64,000 nucleotides of DNA from Flammula alnicola. Taxonomy: Eukaryota > Basidiomycota > Agaricomycetes > Agaricales > Strophariaceae. Within the stretch, counting starts at the first letter, position 1, and each line of letters starts with the position of its first letter. Below are positions 12,361 through 23,497 of the stretch, piece by piece. Both the position numbers and the translations under genes were made by a program. Location of the stretch: the NCBI GenBank assembly GCA_015499995.1, contig JADNRV010000033.1, positions 1 through 64,000 on the forward strand. Direction: 5' to 3'. Below the pieces are notes generated by a model. The model worked only from the letters and a program-made list of their open reading frames with translations, had not been told where the DNA came from and did not search any database.

Positions 12361-12845
12361 TATGGTCGGAACGGGAAAAAATGGACTAGACTTGCTCACT
12401 TGAAATCGCTTCCCTGCAGAAATAGGCTGTGACTTCTTCGCTCCCACATGGGCGAGATCTGTCCGCATTTTACGGAGGTTACCTTCACGAGCCACAACGC
12501 AGGTGCGATATCGTGTGAGTTCCATTGTGATGACTGATTGCCCGAGCTCGCACTTTGAGACCATAACGTGGTGTTAGCCTACCAAGAGAAGACGAAGTTG
12601 GCAATTCATACCGAGAGCAGGGTAATAGAGATGCTCTAGCCTTTGAGCTCGATGTTCTGGGAATCGAGAAAGCACACGGACGAAGGTCGAAGCGTGATAA
12701 ACAAACATCCGGGGTGTCAAATGACCACTGAAATATCATGACAGGACTCGGAAGGCTCTGATTTCGAAGTCGATGTTGAAGATAAGTCGCGATGTATAGA
12801 TAGGGTAGAGTTTGGTAGAATATCTTGCCGACATTATCTACTCAC

Positions 12846-13165
12846 AAAACTTCTTCGAATTGGAGTTCCGAATATCAAAGCATGACGAATTCCTCGGCTC
12901 TCGCTCTGCTGGGGCATAGGTACCGGTCGGTGGTGAAGGAAACCAACCCTTGGTTGTCTCAGCTATGATTTTTATTAGAAACCCCGATTAAGTGACGGTA
13001 CCTCTCAAGTGATGGAGGATTTTCCTGGAGAGCATCCAGAAGTTGGATGAAGATGTCCGAAATTTGAAAGAGAACGTCGTTATTGTTGGCGCTTGCATCA
13101 TCCGGGACTTTCGGGGCCCTTGTTAACCGGTTCCGACGCGGCCCGCTCAGTTGCGCTGGCGACAT
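12846..13165 (-). CDS. Small hypothetical gene, uncertain
   Basis: A minus-strand ORF starts at 13165 and encodes about 55 residues (MSPAQLSGPRRNRLTRAPKV...) up to a good donor (GAGAG|GTACCG). It includes an amphipathic stretch, DVLFQISDIFIQLLDALQE. A possible acceptor (CATAG) near 12962 is followed by an open stretch with GWFPSPPTGTYAP, but the phases do not join without adjustment. I cannot name a family. The gene would be divergent from the flavoprotein gene at 13680, sharing about 500 bp of upstream DNA. Confidence 0.25.
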
Positions 13166-13679
13166 TTTCCGACAGTAGCGCTAGCGCGGTTTTACCTTGT
13201 TTTCTCCGATAGCTTCTCTCGCTTCATGCTCACCTTTATCTCATTCGTCGCGACTCAATATGAAAATAGACCTTCGACAACCTCGCGCGGTCCAGGTAGA
13301 TAGCAAAGTTCTTCACAATTCCTGGGCCTGATTTGATGCTTGTCTATAGCTTTGCAATGCCGGACGAGAAGTGGGCTAGTTGCACAAGGTCGATGATTGC
13401 TGGAGCGCTGGCAACGGGCACTTCAAAAACACTTCCGCGGCCGTGAGTCACCTGATTGTTGAAAAATCACACATCTACGTATTCCTTACCAAGCATCGTT
13501 CATTTATGTCCAGCCAGAAACCAAGACATGGGGTTCCGCTGACTGAGCTTCGACTCATCTTGTGGAGACCGGGTCTCCAAACCTTCGCCAACTCATCGAG
13601 CACGATTATGTCGGGAATCCTTCGCCCCAAAACCAGCACACCGAACTTGACCTTCTGAAACCTCTCTCGAATCTCAATC

Positions 13680-15746
13680 ATGAGCGCTCTCAACGGTTGG
13701 CATCGCGGGGAGCGTATCGTACGGGAGAAGCTTGGTTTTGATGAGATTCCGTCCACTGCTCACCTGTGGAGTTCCATATCTGGCGAGATGCCAGAGCAAC
13801 ACTCCACGTTCTACACGACTCGGCTGCCTTTCGTCCCTGTTTGCATCCTGGACGACGAAGGTCGCCCTTGGGGATCAATCCTAGCCGGAAAGGATGGGAA
13901 ACCGGGCTTTATCCATCACCCGAAGTATAACACGCTCTCTATCGAAGCCAAGCTGTGGACGGGGGATCCGTTTCTCAAGGTCGTGAAGAATTTTGACCGC
14001 GAGAATGGCTCGACCGTCATTGCTGGTATAGGTGTGGAGGTTTCCACGCGTAGGAGAAACAAATTCGCGGGGAATGTCACGAAGATGGCCGTTACCGAGG
14101 GTTCTCTGAGTATAGAGTTGACGGTCAATGAAGCACTCGGGTATGACCTCCATTCTCTGACAGTATCACCACCGTCGATTTAGCGATGATCTGCAGGAAC
14201 TGTCCGAAATATATTGCTCTTCGAGAGTTGACACCCTCCGTCCATGCATCATCTGTCGTGATAGAAGATAAGCCCCATCTGGAGGTGGGGGAGAGACTAT
14301 CGGACGGCGCTGTCGCGTTTATTCTTGAATCAGACACAGTTTTCTTCGGAACTACCTACGCGGCATCCCGCGAAGACTCGCCTCTATATCCGTCTCATCT
14401 GGGTATGAATCATCGTGGTGGTCGTCCAGGATTCATCCGTGTGAAACCGTCTGACGGTCGCACTGTGGTTCTACCCGATTTTTCCGGTAAGCATCCGTCT
14501 CTCAGCACAACCTATAACCGTGTGTTGACGTCTGATTCATTTACAAATTAGGGAATCGATTCATGACATCTTTGGGAAACGTAGAGGCCACTCCGTTCGC
14601 TTCCCTTACGTTCATCTCGTTCACGAGAGGCGATGTTTTGTATTTGACTGGGAACGCGCGGAACGTATATGGGTTAGAAGCTCGCGCGGTAATGCCTCTG
14701 CACGATACCCTTACAGAGATCTTCGTCACGGGTTACACTTACGTCCAAAACGCTTTACCCGCTCGTCAGGGCCTCCACGATGAAACTCAGGCCAGCCCCT
14801 ACAGTCCGCCTATCAAGCTGTTGGCCGAAGAAGTCACCCAAGCCAAGATCTTCTCACTCGAGCAGCAGCCAACCGCGCTATTGACTCGCATTACCGTTCA
14901 CAGTCCCACCATCGCCACTTTTGAGTGGGAATCCTCCATCCCGATTCGCGTTGAGCCTGGCCAGGCCATCATCATGGACTTCAGCACCCTCCTTGGCTCT
15001 CGGCAATACCAGCACATGTCTCCGAGAAAACCAAGTATGGTCAACGACGATTTCATCCGTACCTGGACGATCTCAAGTGCCTCCGCGCCTCACTCCGACT
15101 CCAGGCGCTTTTCCTTGACTGTTCGGGAAAAACCGGGTGGGGTAGTGACTGGCGCGATGTTCGGTTTGGTCAGGAAGCTGGTAGAGCTCAAGCCCGAGGC
15201 CTTGGAGGACGCTAGGAATCTGTCGTTGTCGGTCGGTATTGTCGGCGTTACTGGCGATTTTGTCCTTCCACGCGTCGTTCAACCGAAAAAAACGGATTTG
15301 GCCGTCAAAACGAATGTTCGGCGGCTTCTCTGGATCGCAGGCGGCATTGGCGTTACGCCGTTCCTGTCGATGTTGTCTTCCATGTCTCTTTCAACGGCCA
15401 GTCCTCTTCCATATGACATCACCTTCCTCATCTCTACTCGAGAACCCGATATCACTGTTTCGCTCATAACGTCGGCATTGGGAGAATCCAAATCCCGGCC
15501 CTACCTGTCGATCCATATTTTCACGAACATTCCACAGGCGCTATCCGGCGAATCTGAGGTCGGGTTCACCCAGTACGATGGCCGTATACAGGCATCATTC
15601 TTTGACGATAAGAAGTACCTATTCGAAGACCAGGATACCGAAATGTACCTGTGCGGCCCTGAGCCCTTCGAACGATTCATTTTGGATCCTTAGCCAAGTT
15701 CGGTGTCGATCCTGGAAAGGTTCACATGGAGGCCTTTGCGTATTGA
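13680..15746 (+). CDS. Two-domain flavoprotein: PPOX-like FMN barrel plus FNR-like reductase
   Basis: The first half carries a pyridoxamine-phosphate-oxidase-like split-barrel signature: HSTFYTTRLPFVPV, GRPWGSILAGKDGKPGFI, and NCPKYIALREL. The second half is a ferredoxin-NADP+ reductase-type module: FAD-binding RTWTISSAS, NAD(P)-binding GGIGVTPFLSML and C-terminal CGPEPFERF. Exons are 13680-14140, 14197-14486 and 14552-15746. They sum to 1946 nt, one short of 649 codons. The missing base is near 15688 (GATCCTTAGC), where a premature TAG appears; in the other frame the normal FNR tail follows (LAKFGVDPGKVHMEAFAY). I infer an NAD(P)H-dependent oxidoreductase of unknown substrate, about 648 residues. 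No plant-type 2Fe-2S motif is visible. No signal peptide or membrane segment is seen. Confidence 0.85.
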
Positions 15747-16431
15747 AAATAGGCAAATCGACGTTTATATTGTTCTTTCTTTACATCAGGTATCTTTACG
15801 AACGTGCTCCTGGTTCTTAGCTCCACGATAATGAATATTATTTTGCGACAGAGTCGTATTCCTTCGCATTCAACGCTTCAGCAACTTTGCTCAGCTACCC
15901 TCGACTTCGCAGTCCCCTTCTGAGAAGGCCGCTGAACGCTCAAAGCGCCGTTATGGTCTCGGTATACGGCCCGCGGTCATGTGTCTCGTATGCGCAGTAG
16001 ACGGGTACGTACACTCCTTCGTCTTGAATTCAGGACTTACTAAGTGAGCTGGATGCAGTGTCTCGGGTAGAATTTCGCCCTCTGCCGACGCCTCGCAAGG
16101 GTTGGACTATTTTGTCATTATATATATTTCATATTCTCAGGTGATAGGCTGTTCCGTGGGACCTCTGACAAACTGAGTGTAAGTCGAGCCTTTTTTGGTA
16201 TAAGATTCTTCCTGTTGAGGCTTAAAAAAACACAGCTTGCTCTCTCGCAGCATTCTTTTTCGCAGAGTACTGCGAACATTCTGAACATCGCAAGCAACCT
16301 GGCCTTACTTTCTAGTTAGATCAGGTCTCGTGTTCAAATGCCTGGTATTCCACCAGCTGGGTTATCTATTGTATGAATGAAAGAGGGTAATCTTCGTCCA
16401 ACCATGGAAATGGCTCGTGGTTCTTGTGCAG
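15747..16431. other. Intergenic; possible small unannotated exon
   Basis: A coding-like stretch at about 15860-16005 reads SEKAAERSKRRYGLGIRPAV in one frame and ends at a GTACGT donor near 16003. An ATG at about 15829 would need a frame change to reach it. This could be a small mitochondrial-type protein gene, but I cannot support a complete model. Confidence 0.25.
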
Positions 16432-16439
16432 TATAAAGG
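16432..16439 (+). promoter_or_regulatory. TATA box of glyoxal oxidase 2
   Basis: TATAAAGG lies 63 bp upstream of the ATG, matching the arrangement at glyoxal oxidase 1. Confidence 0.55.
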
Positions 16440-16494
16440 CTTCATCTCCCTACGCCAATGTCACTAACCTCGACAGGTTCTATCTCCCTGGATA

Positions 16495-18615
16495 ATGCGC
16501 TACTCCATATTACTTTCAGCGCCGCTCCTCCTGTTAGCTGGCGCTGCATCTGCCGCCGCTGCCGGATGGGAATTCGTTCAAAACGGAACGAGTGGTATCG
16601 TCGCGTTGGAGGTCATCGTCGTTTCTCCTACCCTTGCTATCTTCTTTGATCGGGCAAGCAATGATCCGCTCATGATTGATGGCCATGCAGCTTGGGGCGC
16701 TCTTTGGAATTTCGAAACTAACCTAGCATCACCTCTGAGAGTCCTCACTGACACTTTCTGCGGATCTGGAGGATTCTTGAGTAATGGCACTATGGCATGT
16801 CACTCACTATCTGTTCGTTTCTCGCATTATGTCTGATCATGAAAACATAGATCAGTGCTGGAGGAAACATTCCAGCTAACCCCGCAGCATTGGACGGAAG
16901 AATGGCTATTCGGGTCTTTGAACCTTGCGCGGATCCTACAGGTGCCAACTGTACGCTATTTGAAGACCCAGCGAACCTCCACATGGCTGAAAATCGATGG
17001 TACACCTCGACCGCTAGGATATTCGATGGTTCCCTCGTAAGTGCTACAGCAGATGCCTATTGATTCTTTTGAGGTTAAAAATAACCTACATAGATAATCG
17101 TTGGTGGAATACACGAGGACACTCCCTTCTATAACACGGATCCAGTTAACAGTTTCGAGTTCTTCCCACCGAAAGATGCTGGTGTGCCCCGGCCATCGGC
17201 ATTTTTAGAACGAAGTCTTCCAGTGAACTTGTTCCCTCGGTACGATTTATTTTCTGTCTTCAATAGCTCGATACTAATTATGTTATTCTCATTTTGTATA
17301 GTACCTTTGCTCTTCCCGATGGAACGATATTGATGATTGCCAATAACCAAACCATCATCTATGACATAGAGAAGAATACCGAAACTATCCTCCCTGATAT
17401 TCCGAACGGCGTACGCGTTACCAATCCTTTCGACGGTACAGCCGCCCTCTTGCCGCTGTCTCCTCCCAACTTCACGCCAGAGGTTCTGGTCTGCGGTGGA
17501 TCGAACTCGAGCGACCTCATTCCTTCTGAGCAGCTCTCTTCGCAAGATCCAGCGTCCGACCAGTGCAGTCGTCTTACGTTGACGCCTGAAGGTATAAAAA
17601 AAGGATGGCATGTCGAGCATTTGTTGGAGCCGCGAACGATGCCCGAGATGATCTTGTTGCCTAACGGCCAGATACTCATTACCAACGGAGCGCAGACTGG
17701 ATACGCAGCCGTAGCCTCTGTCGGCGATCCAATCGGAAACTCCAATGCAGACCACCCTGTGTAGGCGCAGCCTATCTACACCCCGTACTTTCTCTCATAC
17801 TAACTCCTCAACATAGATTCACACCGTCACTTTATACCCCAAGTGCACCACTAGGAAAGCGCATCAGCAACAAAGGACTTCCTACCACCAACATCCAGCG
17901 CATGTATCACTCCGGCGTGAGTTTGACACCTATGGGGTACGACCATTTTGTGACGCTGCTGCACTCTATTCTCTAACTTTTACCTCTCCCTTTTGTCTAC
18001 CAGAAACATCATTCTCACAGGCTCGAACCCCAACAGCGAAGTCGTTAACGGTACTGAATTCCACAGGTATGTGTATTTAATTTCAACGTGGACAGGAATT
18101 CATGGCTCGAATCTAGTGAATTCCGCGTCGAATACTTGAACCCACCCTTCATGTCGGTGGCGCGCCCCACATTGTTGAAGTACCTTCGAAGATCGCATTC
18201 AACAAGGCGTTTACGATTGACGTCTCATCCCCAATAACCTGAAGGCCCTTCGATCCAGGGTGAGTCGCCATGCCTACGCTCGTGATTCCGACGCATAATC
18301 TACTATTCCTCAGTTGCTCTAATGGACCTCGGATTCTCTTCACACGCGTTCCACTCCAGCCAACGTTTGGTATTCATGGACGCTGTCCTTGCTCCGAACC
18401 GCAAGTCGCTAACCGTTACAAGTCCACCAAACAACAGAGTCTTTCCACCAGGTCCAGGTACGCATTATGAACTCCTATTTGATTTTCGACGATTTCCTAC
18501 ATGTCTCTTCAGCATGGGTCTTCCTGACCATCGACGACGTGACGAGCGAAGGTACGCCCTTGATGGTTGGAAATGGGCTGTCCCTCCAGTTCAGGACCAG
18601 GGCATCAGAATTTAA
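16495..18615 (+). CDS. Glyoxal oxidase 2 (AA5_1 copper radical oxidase), 3' half frame broken
   Basis: Paralogue of the gene at 7591 with the same intron positions. The signal peptide is [20 protein letters not shown], then [13 protein letters not shown]. The active-site set is present: Cys in [13 protein letters not shown], Tyr in [13 protein letters not shown], Tyr-His in RMYHSGVSL, and His in SSHAFHS. The first five exons read cleanly. Intron 1 starts GCATGT at about 16797, a GC-AG intron where paralogue 1 has GTAACT. Single-base losses relative to the expected frame occur near 18168, 18222 and 18576, each in a C or G run; the last restores the ending [10 protein letters not shown]. The copy lies 9 kb from paralogue 1 on the same strand, so it is probably an old local duplication. 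Confidence 0.88.
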
Positions 18616-19197
18616 GGATACGATGTTTAAGCGTCTGTCCATGTTTTGCGATGAATCTCGGTGTATACTTGCTTCCTTAAATTATCATGAATCTCGAATG
18701 GAATTTGCCTACTGAGAAAAATGACAGCAGTATGCTGCTGTAAGATCTATGTGATATTGTGAGTAAATAGCTAAGGGTGAGCCAAGGGTCGAGCGACTTT
18801 CGCTTGTTTAAATGAACTCTCGTGCACATCTAGTTCAACAAGCAATAAATTTTAATCGTTCGAAATGTGACCACATACCACAATTCCAGCCGCGCTATTA
18901 TACTGTTGTTTAGACTAATTCTTTTTCCTTTATTTCGTTCTTTTCGCCTGGCCAATTAGTGATCATCAAGCTCCAGTCAATGAAGGAATATAATACGGTC
19001 CACATTGAGGCACGCATATTGAAGTATTCGGCCTCTCTGAAAACGGCCCATCTTTCTAGACACGTCCCACACGTGAAAAATGCCCGTGTCGGCTTGGACA
19101 TCCAGCGAAAAAAAAATTGGACCTGCCGAATCGGGTATAATGCTTAGCGGAGAATAAGAACACGTAAACTCGAAATTGTTGATATAGCGTCGAAATC
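18616..19197. other. Intergenic, AT-richer, nothing recognised
   Basis: This is the 3' flank of glyoxal oxidase 2. Small ORFs here show no family features. Confidence 0.5.
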
Positions 19198-20133
19198 TTA
19201 TGTATTTAGTTTGGACATGGGTTCTAGGTGAACGGAAATGAATCTAGAGGTGTTATTCACCTCTGCTTTTCCATCAAAGAGTTTCAGGCACTCAAGAGAC
19301 CGGAGGTAGTTGGCCATAACTATGAAAGTCCGGTCCCCTGTCCGTCTCAGTCTGAGAGACAGAGAAACCAACCGCCCGGTTCCTTTGAGACAGCAGACAG
19401 TTCGGAATGAGGGTCCTGTGTAATATCCAATGCAGGTGGCGAATGTACCGCCCGGGAAGATAGATGGAACGGCCAGCAAGAACACGTTTGGTGGGTCTGG
19501 CGTGAGATGCAGTCATCTGAAATGCTTCGGGAGATGAGACACTCCAAGATCTCGACGAATTTTTTTCCATCAGCATGAATGCGTACCATTCAAGTGTCTC
19601 TAACGCAAACGTGCAGTGCTCGAGGAAAGAGTCCGCATAAGGAGAGCATCCCGATGAGGCCGAAAAACAAGTTATTTGATACCAGAAAGCATTCGCTCGA
19701 GACCTACTTAAGTTCGTAAAATTTGATAACGCTCCGTCGTATTCTTTGGCTTCATAACATCTTTACCGCGGAATATGCGAACGAGCTCGGCCAATCGTTG
19801 GTCCTTGATGATCGTGGTGACTGAGGAACAGGGTGTGGGCCTCGTCGCTTGTCTCCGTAAAGGATCGATAGAGAATTGGCTCGGTCTCTGAGCGCAGAAG
19901 TGTGGAGATAAGCATAAAGAGCGTAGCATTGATATAGAAGTTATGTGTTCGATTATTGGACTTATCAGTTCGGCTGGAAAGATCCGAGGGTTCATTACGA
20001 AGCATTCCAAGAACACGCGTGACGCGTTGTTTGGTTCACAAGCCATCGACCTCGGGGGTGTTGCTGGCGCCAGCGCTGAATATTGAATCTTTGTCAGGTT
20101 CTCACACGTTCTTTTAGGCTTCGCCATAACCAT
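19198..20133 (-). pseudogene. Decayed F-box/LRR-type gene
   Basis: On the minus strand, broken frames together give an Agaricomycete F-box-like pattern: FPAELISPIIEHIT near 19980, then in another frame LISTLLRSETEPILYRSF (19830-19910), then TIIKDQRLAELVRIFRGKDV (19735-19810). At least two frame changes are needed. Farther down, 19292-19590 holds more minus-strand coding-like pieces. I see no single intact frame. A degraded gene is most likely, although the losses near homopolymers resemble those in neighbouring genes. Confidence 0.4.
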
Positions 20134-20474
20134 TTGTTAATGAAACGCTCCTTGGGTTCGATTGTGTGAGTATCCCATAACGAATTGCTAAGCTGTTGAC
20201 GCCTGAATCTCTTGTCCGAAGTCGATTTCACCCAAAACTGCCTCGCATTTGGCTTGTATGGCTTGTATTTATATCACCCGTGATGTACGGTCTCTGTGAG
20301 TAAGCACCCACCATTGAGCCGCGTAAAGTACTGCCAGCCCAACTGTGGGACAAAGATTTTAGTCATGATCGTCAATTTGATCTAAGGCTATGAGGGGCAG
20401 TGAGGGCCATAAAGCTACGCTCTCGTAGTGTTAGCATCGCCTGTCTCTCTGCTCATAAACCTCTTTCACTTGCT

Positions 20475-21892
20475 ATGGGCTCTAAGCTATCCAACCGAAG
20501 CAATCGTCGGCCGAATATCGACAAGTTCCAGGCGAAAATGGGGTAGTATACAGCCTCAACCTCAACGACGAAGACTATTGCTTTAGGTCAGCCTCATTTT
20601 TCAGTCATGTCTTTTTATCTCTCAATGCAAATTGGCAGGCACTTCCGACTCAGGAAAAACGACTATAATGAAGCAAATGCAGATACTTTACCAGGTGGAA
20701 TCCCCGGCGCGATAGAATCGGATATGTGGAACTCATATGCCAGAACGTGTATACCGCTATAAGGGAGATATCCACAACGCGCCTTGGGTAGCACGTAAAG
20801 TCCGATCCCCCTTTCGTTCTTTTTACGCCCCCTAACCGTCCCTAGCATGGTATAGCTGATGAAATCGTCAACGTCAATGTCCTTCCCCCGGCCTGTATCT
20901 CCCCCTCTCTTGCGCAAGCTATATATCACATGTGGAATGACCCAGCTACTCAAGGCGTTGTGGAGGAACAGCTAATCGCGTTACCAGATTCTGCTGAATA
21001 GTGTTGTAATTTCAAGATATTACTGCGGCTCAACACAAATTAACCCATCCTCTGCGTTCCCCCCAGTTTCCTAGGCCAGATAGTCAGAATCGGTGCACTT
21101 AACTATCGGCCCAATGAAGAAGATGTCCTAAAGGCGTGGAGCATGTCCACTGGCATATATTCCAAGAGTTTTGATATGCACAACATTCCGTGCGTAAGGA
21201 ATTTCTCTCCCTAACTTTATAATCAAATACCGAGATTTGACATTTAGAGTGGAGGTCTTTGAAACGTCGGGCTCTAGATCGGAACGAAAGAAATGGGTCC
21301 ATTGCTTCGAAGCAGTCTCTCTTGTGATTTTTTGCGTCTCTCTGAGCGAGTATAACCAACAGCTTCGGGACGATCCTACGGTAGTGAGTGATTTGATTTA
21401 CATGCATCCACTATTAAACTCTAATAAAAATTGGAAGGCTCGCACGTCGGAATCACTGGCTCTCTTCGACTCGATAGTCAACAATCCGTTGTTCTCAAAC
21501 ACGGCCATAGTCTTGCTTCTTACCAAGGCCGACATTTTTCGGAAAAAGATATCCCAGGTTTGCATCGTCTACTTCAACTAGCCACAATTTCATCTCTTAT
21601 TACTCTTGTGCAGATACCTTTGTCCGACTATTGTCCAGACTACGCAGGCGGTCCAAGCTTCGAGGACGGTTTGCAGTACACCATGAAGCGATTTCTCTCG
21701 ACCGATAAGTCGAACTCGAGGTTCATATACACATTGTTGAGTAGCCATGTCTTTCTCTCATCCGTAGTCTACTAAAGCCCGGATGATAGTGTCGTAGATG
21801 CAACCGACACAGAACAAGTCAAACATGCGCTCGCTGCTATACAAGATGCCATACTCCGTGACCGGGAGCTCGTGCCTCGAGATGGCCCGTAG
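20475..21892 (+). CDS. Divergent heterotrimeric G-protein alpha subunit, frame broken
   Basis: It begins MGSKLSN (myristoylation-type MG..S) and IDKFQAKMG. The P-loop is GTSDSGKTTIMKQMQ instead of the canonical GAGESGKST. The helical domain includes AIYHMWNDPATQ and LPDSAEYFLGQI. The switch II region reads FETSGSRSERKKW in place of DVGGQRSERKKW. The guanine-specificity motif is LTKAD (canonical NKKD), and the C-terminal guanine loop is ATDTEQV (canonical TCAT). Introns can be placed at about 20546-20639, 21000-21068, 21191-21247, 21380-21438, 21555-21612 and 21733-21789. An in-frame TAG near 20545 and probable single-base losses near 20695 and 20760 interrupt the 5' part. Altered catalytic and P-loop residues suggest a lineage-specific G-alpha with changed nucleotide cycling. 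Confidence 0.78.
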
Positions 21893-22246
21893 ATGGAGCC
21901 ACTCTTTCATCTTCCTCGGGGTGTCTGAGCGAAGGTGCGACGCGCATATCGGATTCTACTCAGATATATTTCACAGTATGCTTTCTATATGGAGTAGTGT
22001 CCCTATTTATTGTCCAATAATTATACAAAATCGAGATATATATGTCTTTCTAAGAGCGCGAAGTGGGCATAACGTTTAAGCATAATCGTATATATAAGCA
22101 TATATGGGGCATACTTTATCAGAGGAAATAATGAAATAGAAATGAGTAACAACGGGGAACATTCGGGAAGATGCAAGTCAGTCAACACGCTCGCGCAGCT
22201 TCTAATCCCCTCTTTCGCCTCATTGAACGTGGCGCTCGTGAACACA

Positions 22247-23497
22247 TTAACGGTCGGCGCCATCTTGCGATCGGGGAAATTCTGTAGTGCGCGGCTTGTA
22301 AACCCACTGGTCGCCGGGCATGTTTTGGGCTCTGCTCGTCGCTTCAGCCACCTCATTTTCGTCCAAGGCTCCTAAGAGCGGATGCTTTAGTGGAACGACA
22401 TCAGTATATCCGGAGAACGAGGCAGAGCGTCTGCGAAGAGCCTTGGTCTCGATGGCCTGGGAGTTGGGGGGGAGTAATGCGTCGGTGCTTGGCGTGCTCA
22501 AAGGATTAGAGTCAAGGCGCTTGCGGTTTTTGACGAGGAGGTTTTTCTTGGATGAGATGGAGGGATGCGAAGACTTAACGCTGTCTCGGCGTGTTAAGTC
22601 AACCATAGATACCGATGTGAGTTGCGCTTGTGTAGAGGGCTCCGGCCCTTGAACGGTAGACTTTGTGGAAAGAGCATCAGAAGTGGACTTGGATTTGCTA
22701 TGCGTGGACTTTCCGAAGAAAGTCTTTCGAATGACCTTGTAGACGGCAGGAAGACGTCTCTTCTTTGCGGGAACGTCAGCTTGTGCCGATGGGGTGTTGT
22801 CGACGCTGGCACCCGGCTCGCACACAGGAGTAAGGGGAGGGGTGGTGGTGGAAACTTTTCCCTCACGGCCTTTTTTCAAGTTCGCCACTCTACGAGTACG
22901 CTTCAACGTGGGTGCGAACTTTACTGTCTTCTTACTTGCGTTGGTGCGGACAGACGGAGCGATGCTGTGCGTGTCGGTATCAGCAGCAGCATTCAAAACG
23001 AGGCGGCCAAGCTCTTCAGATGCGATCTGTAATTGTGCACGAGCCAACCTCTCTTCCTGCATATACACAATTTCTTCTTCGTCGTTCTCTAAGGTGTATC
23101 CTGGTGGAGGACCAGCAGTCTCTTTGTATTCCCAATCTCGGACGGACTCGATGGGGTCGGGGCTACTGACCAGCGTAGCGGAAGAAGAGCCGGAGTTACC
23201 TTTAGTATGCATACTGGCGAAAGATGCGAAGCCCTCGGTCTGTTCGCTAGAAGCAATTCTGAATTCGGTATAATCATCTTCGGGATGGAATATCATGCCG
23301 AGCGGGACGTCGGAGCCATTCTCGTTTATGGCTGATGTTGGGCGGCTCCTCACATAGATTCCCTTCAAAGATGGCGAAGGAGATGCATTGGTGGCACGGA
23401 GATCCTCAAGAGAAGGTCGGCGCAATCTCATAACCAGGCGTGAGGAGTCGATGGGGTCAGCAACGGGGGAAGGGAAAGCGAAGCGTTTGTTTTTCAT
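22247..23497 (-). CDS. Hypothetical 416-residue disordered basic protein
   Basis: A clean single-exon ORF of 416 residues. It is rich in Ser, Thr, Pro, Lys and Arg with no membrane segment or signal peptide. A short helical stretch, MQEERLARAQLQIASEEL (about residues 145-162), is the only likely structured part. Basic patches (KKTVKFAPTLKRTRR, AKKRRLPAVYKVIRK) look like nuclear localisation signals. Repeated SxxS sites suggest phosphorylation. I recognise no domain. The ORF is intact over 1.25 kb, which contrasts with the broken G-alpha beside it. Confidence 0.6.
   Translation of the reverse strand: MKNKRFAFPSPVADPIDSSRLVMRLRRPSLEDLRATNASPSPSLKGIYVRSRPTSAINENGSDVPLGMIFHPEDDYTEFRIASSEQTEGFASFASMHTKGNSGSSSATLVSSPDPIESVRDWEYKETAGPPPGYTLENDEEEIVYMQEERLARAQLQIASEELGRLVLNAAADTDTHSIAPSVRTNASKKTVKFAPTLKRTRRVANLKKGREGKVSTTTPPLTPVCEPGASVDNTPSAQADVPAKKRRLPAVYKVIRKTFFGKSTHSKSKSTSDALSTKSTVQGPEPSTQAQLTSVSMVDLTRRDSVKSSHPSISSKKNLLVKNRKRLDSNPLSTPSTDALLPPNSQAIETKALRRRSASFSGYTDVVPLKHPLLGALDENEVAEATSRAQNMPGDQWVYKPRTTEFPRSQDGADR

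Noticed and set aside
22320..23273. Plus-strand ORFs of 110-159 residues
   Set aside because: They are antisense shadows of the clean 416-residue minus-strand ORF.
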